This document shows, one piece after another, positions 1-6,344 of a stretch of 10,710 nucleotides of DNA. Within the stretch, counting starts at the first letter, position 1. The number at the start of each line of letters is the position of its first letter. Origin of the DNA: an uncultured Eubacteriales bacterium (GTDB lineage Bacteria > Bacillota_A > Clostridia > Christensenellales > Aristaeellaceae); contig CADCQZ010000043.1 in the NCBI GenBank assembly GCA_902803675.1, positions 1 to 10,710 on the forward strand. Reading direction: 5' to 3'. The position numbers were made by a program, and so were the translations under genes. The notes under the pieces are model-generated. The model saw only the letters and a program-made list of their open reading frames with translations. It had not been told where the DNA came from and did no database searches.

Positions 1-1302
1 GGGCTTTTTCCGATCCAGGAACATGGCCGGGCCCTTGCGGTAGCTGCGCAGCATCATGTTGTCCGTGATGCCCATGGAGCCCACCAGACCCATGCCCAGG
101 CGGTCCTCCGGCACGAAGGACAGCCGCACGCCCAGCTCCCGGATCTGCAGGGGGGTCTTGTATTTCAGGTCCATGATCTCGTCCTCGCGGAAGAGCACGT
201 CCCCGGATTCCACCCACTTGCGGATGGCGGCCTTGCTCATGCCGTCGAAGGACACGGGCTGCTGCTTGCCGTCGTGGAAAGCGCCCTGGGCCCCCAGCTC
301 CCGCACCCGCTTCATGCTCTTGTGGAAGAAGGTGACGGGCTTGTCCTTCTTGGGGTTGTGGAAGATGATCTCGCCCCGCTCCGGGGTCTGGAGCCCGGCG
401 ATCGCCTCCAGCAGTTCCTTCTGCCCGGCGCCGGAGATGCCGGCGATGCCCAGGATCTCACCTGCCCTCACGTCGAAGGACACGTGGTCCAGCTTGAGCA
501 GGCCCTCCTCGTTGCGCACCGTCAGGTCCCGGATCTCCAGGCGCGTCTGCGGGTCCTCGGGCCGGGGCCGGTCGATATTCAGGGCCACGGAGCGGCCCAC
601 CATCATCTCGGTCATCTCCTGGGCGTTGGTGTCCTTCGTCATCAGGGAGCCCACGTATTTCCCCGCCCTCAAAACGGCCACCCGGTCGCTCAGGGACTCC
701 ACCTCGTGCATCTTGTGGGTGATGATCACGATGGCCTTGCCGTCGGCGCGCATGTTGCGCAGCACGGCGAAGAGCCGGTCCGTCTCCTGGGGGGTCAGCA
801 CGGCGGTGGGCTCATCCAGGATCAGGATGTCCGCGCCGCGGAAAAGCACCTTGATGATCTCGACAGTCTGCTTCTGGGAGACGGACATGTCGTAGATCTT
901 CTGGTCGGGATCGATATTGAACCCGTAGGCCTCGCAGATCTGACGGATCTTCGCGGAGGTGGCCCTGATATCCAGGCGGCCCTCCAGGCCCAGGGTGATG
1001 TTCTCGGCGGCGGTGAGCACGTCCACCAGCTTGAAGTGCTGATGGATCATGCCGATGCCCAGGTCAAAGGCGGCCCGGGGAGAGGAGATGACGACGCTCT
1101 GGCCGTTCACCCTGATCTCGCCGCTGTCCGGGAAATAGATGCCCGACAGCATGTTCATCAGCGTGGTCTTGCCGCTTCCGTTTTCCCCCAGCAGGGCCAG
1201 GATCTCGCCCCGGCGGATGTCCAGGGAGACATCGTCATTGGCCAGGACGGGGCCGAAACGTTTGGTGATGTTGCGCATTTCCACGGCGACTGGATCTAAC
1301 AA
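1..1302 (-). CDS. ABC transporter ATP-binding protein, BMP/nucleoside (YufO-like) type, C-terminus cut off by window
   Basis: This is the energising subunit of a BMP-type importer, with two fused nucleotide-binding domains acting on the cytoplasmic face. About 434 codons are visible and the C-terminus lies beyond the left edge. The first domain is complete: Walker A GENGSGKTT at about residues 39-47, Q-loop Q88, a signature variant MSVSQKQ near 139-145, Walker B ILILDEP near 159-165, and the H-loop histidine in ITHK near 196. The second domain has a degenerate P-loop (GISGAGQKE near 288), usual for this family, and the motif FVPEDRLGMGLVGSM near 397. An extra stretch of roughly 60 residues separates these two motifs (see findings). 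The start is TTG at 1302, because GGGAGG sits 8 nt upstream; the ATG 8 nt before it runs straight into a stop. The upstream partner is the BMP binding protein, and permease genes would be expected beyond the edge. Nucleoside transport is inferred from the family; sugar or other substrates remain possible. Confidence 0.9.
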   Translation of the reverse strand, partial: MLDPVAVEMRNITKRFGPVLANDDVSLDIRRGEILALLGENGSGKTTLMNMLSGIYFPDSGEIRVNGQSVVISSPRAAFDLGIGMIHQHFKLVDVLTAAENITLGLEGRLDIRATSAKIRQICEAYGFNIDPDQKIYDMSVSQKQTVEIIKVLFRGADILILDEPTAVLTPQETDRLFAVLRNMRADGKAIVIITHKMHEVESLSDRVAVLRAGKYVGSLMTKDTNAQEMTEMMVGRSVALNIDRPRPEDPQTRLEIRDLTVRNEEGLLKLDHVSFDVRAGEILGIAGISGAGQKELLEAIAGLQTPERGEIIFHNPKKDKPVTFFHKSMKRVRELGAQGAFHDGKQQPVSFDGMSKAAIRKWVESGDVLFREDEIMDLKYKTPLQIRELGVRLSFVPEDRLGMGLVGSMGITDNMMLRSYRKGPAMFLDRKKP

Positions 1303-1332
1303 GCTTTCATCCTCCCTTTTTACCGTCGGTCG

Positions 1333-1393
1333 AAAAAAGGAATTGTCCTGTCAGGAAGAAGGCGTGTTTCCCGCCGCCTTCCTGACAGGACAG
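1333..1393 (-). terminator. Intercistronic hairpin with T-run (likely partial terminator)
   Basis: Read on the minus strand, an arm at 1375-1393 pairs with 1343-1364 over about 16-18 bp with a 2-nt bulge, and is followed within a few bases by TTCCTTTTTT (1333-1341). It has the form of a Rho-independent terminator between the binding-protein gene and the ATPase gene. In importer operons such a structure usually lets the binding protein be made in excess by partial termination and 3'-end protection. That role is inferred. Confidence 0.75.
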
Positions 1394-1429
1394 GGAGAGG
1401 GCCCCGGCCGAAATGACAGGGGCCCTCCC
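1393..1429 (-). other. First intercistronic hairpin after the BMP gene
   Basis: GGGAGGGCCCC (read on the minus strand from 1429) pairs with GGGGCCC-containing sequence ending at 1393, with a 2-nt bulge and a loop of about 13 nt. It starts 15 nt after the stop codon of the binding-protein gene and directly precedes the T-run hairpin. There is no T-run of its own, so it more likely stabilises the mRNA 3' end than terminates. Confidence 0.55.
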
Positions 1430-1443
1430 GAAAATGTTTCAAA

Positions 1444-2622
1444 TCAGAATTTGGTGTCCAGCAGGGTGATGCCGTCGATCTGCAGATCGAAGTAGGGAGC
1501 GGAACGGAACTCGGACTCATGGAAGTAACCGTCGGCCACCACTTCGGTGTCGGGGGTGTAGGCGGGGTCGGTGTCCACGTCGGCCAGGTAGGTCTCCAGC
1601 ACGGCGCCGTCCTTGGTGAAGGCGGCGGTGTCGAACACCTTGATCTCACCGGCCAGCAGCTTGGCCTTGGCGGCCTCGATGGCTTCGGCGGTGCCGGGGG
1701 CGGCAGCGGTCTCGTTGAGGCCCACGAGCTCCACGGAGCCGGTGGCGATGGTGCCGGTCCAGTCAGCGGGGATCTCCTCACCGTTGGCCACGGCGTTGAT
1801 GATCAGCTCAAAGTAGGGCGCCCAGTTGATGCGGGAAGCCACGATGTAGGTGTTGGGGCAGGCATCGGCGGCGGAGCCGTTGTAGAACACGAAGGGGATG
1901 CCGTTCTTCTCGCACTCGGAGGGAGCGCCCATGGAGTCGGCATGCTCGGAGATGACCACGCAGTTGTCGTTGATCAGCTTGATGGCGCCTTCCTGCTCCA
2001 GAGCCGGATCATACCAGGAACCGGTGAAGGTCACTTCCATGGTGGCGGAGGGGCACACGCTGCGGGCGCCCAGGAAGAAAGAGGTGTAACCGGAGATCAC
2101 TTCCGCGTAGGTGAAAGCGCCGATGTAGCCCAGCTTGGCCTGGTCAGCGGTGATCTTGCCTTCTTCGATCAGCTGGTTCAGCTTCATGCCGGCAGCGATG
2201 CCGCCCAGGAAACGGCCTTCATAGATGGAAGCGAAGGCGTTGTGGTAGTTGGCCAGGTTCTCGGTGTGAGCCTTGGTGCCGGTGGCATGGCAGAACTGGG
2301 TGTTCGGATATTCCTTGGCGGCCTGGATCATGTAGTCCTCATGGCCGAAGCTGTCGGCGAACACGATGCCGCAGCCGCCGTCGGCCAGGTCGGCCGCCGC
2401 TTCGTAGCAGGCTTCGGATTCGTCGATGTTGGTCTTGAGCACATACTCAACGCCCAGCTTTTCGCAGGCTTCCTTGGCGGCGTTGATGAAGTTGAGGTCA
2501 TAGGTGGAGTTCTCGTCGTGCAGGAAGATGAAGCCCACCTTCACCTTGGCGGTCTCGGCCATGACGGTGACGACGCTCAGGCACATGACCAGAGCCAGAA
2601 ACAGCGCGGCAAACTTTTTCAT
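1444..2622 (-). CDS. BMP-family ABC transporter substrate-binding protein
   Basis: This 392-residue extracytoplasmic receptor should capture the ligand of the importer whose ATPase follows it. An N-terminal signal peptide is clear: MKKFAALFLAL, a hydrophobic core, then VMA with probable cleavage near residue 22. A cysteine at 14 lies inside the core, but the preceding LVM is a poor lipobox, so lipid anchoring is doubtful. The mature part begins KVKVGFIFLHDENSTYDLNF and continues with segments typical of Bmp domain proteins (the fold of B. burgdorferi BmpA and T. pallidum PnrA): a nucleotide-sugar-like 'FADSFGHED' region, a 'GRFLGGIAAG' turn, and 'LGYIGAFTYAEVISG'. ATG at 2622 is chosen over the in-frame upstream ATG at 2700, because AAGGAGG lies 6 nt before it and the signal peptide begins there; the upstream start also coincides with the transcription start. 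Many BMP proteins bind purine nucleosides, but the ligand here is not proven. Confidence 0.93.
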   Translation of the reverse strand: MKKFAALFLALVMCLSVVTVMAETAKVKVGFIFLHDENSTYDLNFINAAKEACEKLGVEYVLKTNIDESEACYEAAADLADGGCGIVFADSFGHEDYMIQAAKEYPNTQFCHATGTKAHTENLANYHNAFASIYEGRFLGGIAAGMKLNQLIEEGKITADQAKLGYIGAFTYAEVISGYTSFFLGARSVCPSATMEVTFTGSWYDPALEQEGAIKLINDNCVVISEHADSMGAPSECEKNGIPFVFYNGSAADACPNTYIVASRINWAPYFELIINAVANGEEIPADWTGTIATGSVELVGLNETAAAPGTAEAIEAAKAKLLAGEIKVFDTAAFTKDGAVLETYLADVDTDPAYTPDTEVVADGYFHESEFRSAPYFDLQIDGITLLDTKF

Positions 2623-2655
2623 GATTTTCCTCCTTAAAAGGTCTTGGGATGGATC

Positions 2656-2697
2656 GTTCCGGAATAATCTGGAAAATACGAACATTCCCTCCGGAAC
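2656..2697. promoter_or_regulatory. Inverted repeat in the BMP operon leader
   Basis: GTTCCGGA (2656-2663) and TCCGGAAC (2690-2697) form a perfect 8-bp inverted repeat with 26 bp between arms, enclosing the PurR-box match. It could be a leader hairpin or a dyad operator close to the transcription start. Function is not shown. Confidence 0.4.
2675..2686 (+). promoter_or_regulatory. Candidate PurR box in the leader of the BMP/ABC operon
   Basis: AATACGAACATT fits the Bacillus subtilis PurR box consensus AWWWCGAACWWT at all 12 positions. It lies just downstream of the predicted transcription start of the putative nucleoside importer. A second, inverted box at the usual 16-17 nt spacing is not evident, so this is a single-box candidate only. 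Confidence 0.4.
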
Positions 2698-2705
2698 CAC
2701 ACCCT

Positions 2706-2734
2706 ATTTTACCGGAAATACAACAAAAGTTCAA
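2706..2734 (-). promoter_or_regulatory. Sigma-A-type promoter of the BMP/ABC operon
   Basis: On the minus strand, TTGAAC (2734-2729) and TAAAAT (2711-2706) are separated by exactly 17 bp. The start of transcription would fall near 2699, giving a leader of about 77 nt before the binding-protein ATG. Both hexamers differ from consensus by one base or two. Confidence 0.8.
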
Positions 2735-2826
2735 GACGAAAGCCCCGGACGGCGGATTAAAATTCGGAAAACAAAAAATGGACAGTTTTCACAAAATCGT
2801 CAAAGTTCTTTGTGCGGACCGCCCCG

Positions 2827-2853
2827 CGGCATTCCCCGGGGAGCCGTTTTTTT
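2827..2853 (+). terminator. Orphan terminator-like hairpin in the divergent intergenic region
   Basis: CGGC (2827-2830) pairs with GCCG (2843-2846), and the sequence between them includes the self-complementary TCCCCGGGGA. Seven T residues follow directly (2847-2853). The layout fits a Rho-independent terminator on the plus strand, yet no plus-strand gene lies upstream, since the neighbouring gene runs the other way. It may end a short untranslated RNA or be a remnant. The rest of 2623-3027 holds the two divergent promoters and several dyads, and no convincing gene. Confidence 0.5.
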
Positions 2854-2934
2854 CCCTGAACGGCCAAGCCCCGTTCTCTTGCCGGATCGGGAAAGCCTCC
2901 CGGGCCCCGGGAAAAGGGGGAAACGCAAAAAAAC

Positions 2935-2963
2935 TTGTGTTCCCGTATCATTTTGCATATAAT
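2935..2963 (+). promoter_or_regulatory. Strong sigma-A-type promoter of the LEA-like gene
   Basis: TTGTGT (2935-2940) and a perfect TATAAT (2958-2963) are spaced by 17 bp, placing the start near 2970 and leaving a leader of about 58 nt. The inverted repeat TGTTCCCGT (2938-2946) / ACGGGAACA (2975-2983) brackets the -10 box, overlapping the end of the -35 box and the start site. That position suggests an operator. Confidence 0.85.
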
Positions 2964-3027
2964 TATAGGAAAGAACGGGAACAGACCCGTTTTGACCGTT
3001 ACCGGACACGATAGGGAGGGATATACG

Positions 3028-3837
3028 ATGGGCCTGAAAGATCTGTGGAACAAGATCACCGGAAAAACGCAGGAGATCCTGGACAAGACCGACGTGGATG
3101 AAAAGATCGTGGACGCCGCCAAGGCCGCGGGCAGCAAAGCCAAAGAGCTGCTGGACAAGACCGATCTGGACGAAAAGATCGTGGACGCCGCCAAATCCGT
3201 AGGCACCAAGGCCAAGGAGCTGCTGGACAAGACCGACCTGGACGAGAAGATCGTGGACGCCGCCAAGAACGCCAAGGAAAAGGCCGCCAGCGCCCTGAAC
3301 AGCGCCAAGGAACAGATCAACGAAATGATCAACAAGGCCGGCACCGCCGCCGAGGACCTGAAGGAAAAGGCGGAAGAGGCGGTCGAGGAGGCCAAGGAAA
3401 AGGCCGAGGAGATCAAGGACAAGGCGGAAGAAAAAGCCGAAGAGCTCAAGGACAAGGCCGAGGAGACCGTGTGCGAAGCGAAGGAAAAGGCCGAGGAGCT
3501 GAAAGACAAGGCCGAGGAAAAAGCCGAAGAGATCAAGGATAAGGCTGAGGAAGCCGTCTGCTGCGCCAGCGAGACCGCCGAGGACGCCGCCTGCTGCGCC
3601 GAAGAGGTGAAGGAAAAGGCCGAGGAGACCGTCGAAGAGGTGAAGGACGCCGCCGAGGACGCCCAGGAGAAAGCCCAGAAAGCGCTGGAAAGCCTGAAGG
3701 ACACAGCCAAGGCCGCGGAAGAGGCCCTCAAAACAGCGGAAGAAGGCGCCAGGGAAACCATGGAAGGCGTGAGCAAGAAGGCCGAGAAGACCGCGAAAGA
3801 AGCGGAAGACCTGACGAAAAAGATCCTGAAGGACTGA
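3028..3837 (+). CDS. LEA-like, repeat-rich amphipathic helical protein
   Basis: This 269-residue protein is almost entirely Lys, Glu, Ala and Asp and should be a long amphipathic helix or be disordered until dried or bound, as in LEA-like and apolipoprotein-like proteins. After a short head (MGLKDLWNKITGK) come three tandem 24-residue repeats at residues 16-39, 40-63 and 64-87, each built on LDKTDxDEKIVDAAK. Residues about 100-200 carry shorter repeats of the KAEEIKDKAEE type with a partial 11-residue period. Five cysteines occur: C149, then the pairs C178-C179 and C189-C190. No signal peptide or membrane segment is visible, so it is probably cytosolic. ATG at 3028 is chosen because AGGGAGGG lies 7 nt upstream; the longer in-frame ORF begins upstream of the transcription start. 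It has its own promoter and terminators. A stress or desiccation role is inferred from composition only. Low-complexity composition makes homology searches unreliable. Confidence 0.85.
   Translation: MGLKDLWNKITGKTQEILDKTDVDEKIVDAAKAAGSKAKELLDKTDLDEKIVDAAKSVGTKAKELLDKTDLDEKIVDAAKNAKEKAASALNSAKEQINEMINKAGTAAEDLKEKAEEAVEEAKEKAEEIKDKAEEKAEELKDKAEETVCEAKEKAEELKDKAEEKAEEIKDKAEEAVCCASETAEDAACCAEEVKEKAEETVEEVKDAAEDAQEKAQKALESLKDTAKAAEEALKTAEEGARETMEGVSKKAEKTAKEAEDLTKKILKD
3073..3288 (+). repeat. Three tandem 72-bp coding repeats in the LEA-like gene
   Basis: Units begin at 3073, 3145 and 3217 and each encodes 24 residues starting E(I/L)LDKTD. The second and third are almost identical at protein level and differ mainly at silent positions and in the last eight residues. 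This is internal gene duplication rather than a non-coding array. Confidence 0.85.
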
Positions 3838-3856
3838 CAGGAAAGACCCGATCTCC

Positions 3857-3885
3857 ACGCGCCGGTAAAAAGCCGGCGCGTTTTA
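3857..3885 (+). terminator. Terminator of the LEA-like gene
   Basis: ACGCGCCGG (3857-3865) pairs with CCGGCGCGT (3873-3881) around an A-rich loop and is followed by TTTTA. It starts 20 bp after the stop codon. The T-run is short, which may explain the second terminator just downstream. Confidence 0.85.
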
Positions 3886-3910
3886 TGATGCCTTATATGG
3901 ACCGGGGCTC

Positions 3911-3931
3911 GCCCCCGAAGGGGCTTTTTTT
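3911..3931 (+). terminator. Second terminator upstream of the hexuronate operon
   Basis: GCCCC (3911-3915) and GGGGC (3920-3924) enclose a CGAA tetraloop and are followed by seven T residues (3925-3931). It insulates the hexuronate genes from read-through from the LEA-like gene. Confidence 0.75.
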
Positions 3932-3972
3932 CGTCATAAGCGGCCCGAAGACTGTACTTTCGGGGCAAAATA

Positions 3973-3981
3973 TGGTTTAAT
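3973..3981 (+). promoter_or_regulatory. Possible extended -10 promoter of the hexuronate operon
   Basis: TGGTTTAAT resembles an extended -10 (TGnTATAAT, one mismatch). The -35 at the right distance, TGTACT (3953-3958), is poor. A weak core promoter is compatible with activation by a regulator, but no known operator or catabolite-responsive element was recognised. Confidence 0.4.
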
Positions 3982-4049
3982 AATAGACGGAGGAAGTTTG
4001 GCCCGTGCCGGACGGTAAAAAAACGAATGACCCCACAAGGAGACGCATC

Positions 4050-5666
4050 ATGAAGCTGGATCTGGACGCGCTCAAAAGCACTGCCGGGTGGAAAGCGGCC
4101 GGTGTGGCCCTGCCCGGATACGATATCAAGGCGATGCGCCAACGCACCCTCGCTTCTCCCGGATGGCTGCATTTCGGGGCGGGGAACATCTTCCGCATCT
4201 TCATCGCCGGCGCCGTCCAGAAGCTGCTCAACACCGGTGATACGGACCGGGGCATCATCGCCGCGGACACATTCGACGCGGACAATATCCGCGTGATCTT
4301 CCGGGGGCACGACCATCTCACCCTGGGCGTGACCCTCAACGCCGACGCCTCCCTTGAAAAGGAGATCATCGCCTCGGTGGCCGACGCCCTGGTGGCGCAG
4401 CCGGAGGAAAAGGCCGACTTTGAGCGCCTTATGGATACCGCCGCCGCCCCATCCCTTCAGATCATCAGCTTCACCATCACCGAGAAGGGGTACGCCCTGA
4501 AGGGCATCGACGGCGCCTTTTCGCCCCGGGTGGCGGAGGACCTGAAAAACGGCCCCGGCGCCCCGCGCCACGCCATGACCGTGCTGACAGCCCTGCTGCT
4601 GCGCCGGTTTGAAAAGGGCGGCGCCCCCGTGGCCGTGGTGAGCATGGACAACTGCAGCCACAACGGGGAAAAACTGAGGAACGCGGTGCTGACCGTGGCG
4701 GAAGCCTGGGAGGAGAACGGCTTCACGCCCCCCGCCTTCACCGCCTGGCTGAAGGACGAGGATAAGGTATCCTTCCCCTGGACCATGATCGACAAGATCA
4801 CCCCCCGCCCCGCGCCCCAGGTGCAGAAGGCCCTGGAGAGCGCCGGCATCGAGGGCATGGCCCCGGTGCGCACCCCCGGCGGCACCTACGCCGCGGCCTT
4901 CGTGAACGCGGAGAAGCCCCAGTACCTGGTGGTGGAGGACCGTTTCCCCAACGGGCGGCCGCCCCTGGAGAAGGCGGGCGTGTACATGACGGACAGGGAC
5001 ACGGTCAACAGGGTGGAGCGCATGAAAGTGACCACCTGCCTGAACCCGCTGCACACCGCGCTGGCGGTATACGGCTGCCTGCTGGGATACACCCTCATCG
5101 CCGATGAGATGAAGGATGAGGACCTTAAGGCCCTGGTGACGCGCCTGGGCTACGCGGAGGGCCTGCCCGTGGTGACGCACCCGGGCATCCTGGACCCGAA
5201 GAGCTTCCTGGACGAGGTGGTGAACGTGCGGCTGCCCAACCCCTTCATGCCGGACACGCCCCAGCGCATCGCCACCGACACGTCCCAGAAGGTGGGCATC
5301 CGCTTCGGGGAGACCGTCAGGAGCTACCTGAGCGAGGGCCGCTCCACGGAGAGCCTTACAGCCCTGCCCCTGGCCATCGCCGGATGGCTGAGGTACCTGA
5401 TGGGGGTGGACGATACCTTCAGCCCCATGCCCCTGAGCCCCGACCCGATGCTTTCCGCCCTGACGGAAGCCCTCAAGGGCATCGAGCCCGGCAAGCCGGA
5501 GACCTGCGGCGATAAGCTCGACCCCATCCTTAAAAACCCGGCCATCTTCGGCACCGACCTGACGAAGTGCCCCCTGGGGGAAAAGATCACGGAGATGTTC
5601 CGGTTTGAGATCAGCGGCCCCGGCGCCGTACGCGCGGCGCTTCAAAAATATTTAATCACACTGTGA
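4050..5666 (+). CDS. uxuB: Mannitol dehydrogenase-family oxidoreductase, probable D-fructuronate reductase
   Basis: Probable NAD-dependent reduction of D-fructuronate to D-mannonate in glucuronate breakdown, in the cytosol. The 538-residue product has the two parts of polyol-specific long-chain dehydrogenases: an N-terminal Rossmann domain opening with WLHFGAGNIFR near residues 39-49, SMDNCSHNGEKL in the middle of that domain, FPWTMIDKITP before the C-terminal domain, and the catalytic pattern K-x5-N-x2-H at K326, N332, H335 (sequence KVTTCLNPLH). It is longer than E. coli UxuB (about 486). ATG at 4050 is preferred, with AAGGAG 7 nt before it; GTG at 4005 in the same frame also has GGAGG upstream and would add 15 residues. 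The gene is first in an operon with eda and uxaC, which is the reason for choosing fructuronate; tagaturonate reductase or mannitol dehydrogenase remain possible from sequence alone. Confidence 0.85.
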   Translation: MKLDLDALKSTAGWKAAGVALPGYDIKAMRQRTLASPGWLHFGAGNIFRIFIAGAVQKLLNTGDTDRGIIAADTFDADNIRVIFRGHDHLTLGVTLNADASLEKEIIASVADALVAQPEEKADFERLMDTAAAPSLQIISFTITEKGYALKGIDGAFSPRVAEDLKNGPGAPRHAMTVLTALLLRRFEKGGAPVAVVSMDNCSHNGEKLRNAVLTVAEAWEENGFTPPAFTAWLKDEDKVSFPWTMIDKITPRPAPQVQKALESAGIEGMAPVRTPGGTYAAAFVNAEKPQYLVVEDRFPNGRPPLEKAGVYMTDRDTVNRVERMKVTTCLNPLHTALAVYGCLLGYTLIADEMKDEDLKALVTRLGYAEGLPVVTHPGILDPKSFLDEVVNVRLPNPFMPDTPQRIATDTSQKVGIRFGETVRSYLSEGRSTESLTALPLAIAGWLRYLMGVDDTFSPMPLSPDPMLSALTEALKGIEPGKPETCGDKLDPILKNPAIFGTDLTKCPLGEKITEMFRFEISGPGAVRAALQKYLITL

Positions 5667-5687
5667 AGTGTAAGGAGGAGATGTGCT

Positions 5688-6326
5688 ATGCAGGAAATGA
5701 TGCTCAAGCTCAGGAAGATCGGTATCGTGCCCGTGGTGGTGTTGAACGACGCCAAGGACGCGCTCCCTCTGGGAGAACAGCTGATGAAGGGCGGCCTGCC
5801 CTGCGCTGAAGTGACCTTCAGGACCGCGGCGGCGGAGGAGTCCATCCGGCAGATGGCCAAGGCCTTCCCGGACATGATCATCGGCGCGGGCACCGTGCTG
5901 ACCACCGAGCAGGCGGACCGGGCCATCGACGCCGGCGCGAAGTTCGTGGTGAGCCCCGGCTTCAACCCGAAGGTGACCGAGCATGTGCTCAAAAAGGGCG
6001 TGCCCATGACTCCCGGCGTGTGCACCCCCACCGAGATCGAGGCCGCGATGAGCCTCGGGCTGGACGTGCTGAAATTCTTCCCGGCTGAGCCCTCCGGCGG
6101 CCTCAAGATGATCAAAGCCGTGTGCGCGGCCTATGTGAACCTCCACATCATGCCCACCGGCGGCATCAGCCCCAGCAACGTGCGGGATTACCTGGCATAT
6201 GACCGCATCGTGGCCTGCGGCGGCAGCTGGATGGTGGCGGGCAACCTGGTGAAGGCCGGCCAGTTCGACGAGATCTACAAGCTGGTGAAGGAAGCCGCGG
6301 ACATCGTCAAGGAGATCAGGGGATAA
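5688..6326 (+). CDS. eda: 2-dehydro-3-deoxy-phosphogluconate (KDPG) aldolase
   Basis: Class I aldolase that splits 2-keto-3-deoxy-6-phosphogluconate into pyruvate and glyceraldehyde 3-phosphate, the last step of hexuronate catabolism and of the Entner-Doudoroff route. At 212 residues it has the usual family length and a single TIM barrel. Visible landmarks are IVPVVVLND near residue 13, the active-site glutamate E41 in AEVTFRT, GAGTVLTTEQ, SPGFNP, TPGVCTPTE, and the Schiff-base lysine K129 in DVLKFFPAE. The tail GGISPSNV and ACGGSWM supply the phosphate-binding region. ATG at 5688 follows AAGGAGGAG by 7 nt; the ATG at 5681 is out of frame. It begins 21 bp after uxuB and ends 18 bp before uxaC, so all three are probably co-transcribed. 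Some relatives also cleave KDPGal. Confidence 0.95.
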   Translation: MQEMMLKLRKIGIVPVVVLNDAKDALPLGEQLMKGGLPCAEVTFRTAAAEESIRQMAKAFPDMIIGAGTVLTTEQADRAIDAGAKFVVSPGFNPKVTEHVLKKGVPMTPGVCTPTEIEAAMSLGLDVLKFFPAEPSGGLKMIKAVCAAYVNLHIMPTGGISPSNVRDYLAYDRIVACGGSWMVAGNLVKAGQFDEIYKLVKEAADIVKEIRG

Positions 6327-6344
6327 TTACCGGGAGGATATGAA

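Noticed and set aside
274..1299. Plus-strand open frame opposite the ABC ATPase
   Set aside because: The minus strand carries Walker, signature and H-loop motifs in order; the plus frame has no recognisable domain.
1296..1310. Mini-ORF ATG-AAA-GCT-TGT-TAG overlapping the ATPase TTG start
   Set aside because: The ATG touches GGGAGG with no spacing, so it is unlikely to be translated; the same site is well placed for the TTG.
1519..2637. Long plus-strand open frame opposite the BMP gene
   Set aside because: It has Gly/Val/His-rich low-complexity composition and mirrors the signal-peptide-bearing BMP gene; a coding shadow.
2623..2699. Purine riboswitch in the leader of the nucleoside-type importer
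   Set aside because: The 77-nt leader lacks the conserved junction and loop sequences of the purine aptamer; only a simple inverted repeat is present.
2778..3014. Small plus-strand open frame in the intergenic region
   Set aside because: No ribosome binding site precedes it, and it runs through a terminator, a promoter and the dyads of the next gene.
3073..3288. Tandem 72-bp repeats resembling a repeat array
   Set aside because: They are in-frame protein repeats with silent differences, not a CRISPR or satellite array; there are no unique spacers.
3841..4049. Catabolite-responsive element upstream of uxuB
   Set aside because: No stretch matches the cre consensus acceptably on either strand.
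2757..5645. Open frame of 962 codons on the minus strand
   Set aside because: It lies opposite two well-supported genes, has no ribosome binding site, and its product is His/Gly/Val/Leu-rich then Ser/Ala-rich, as expected of an antisense frame in GC-rich DNA.
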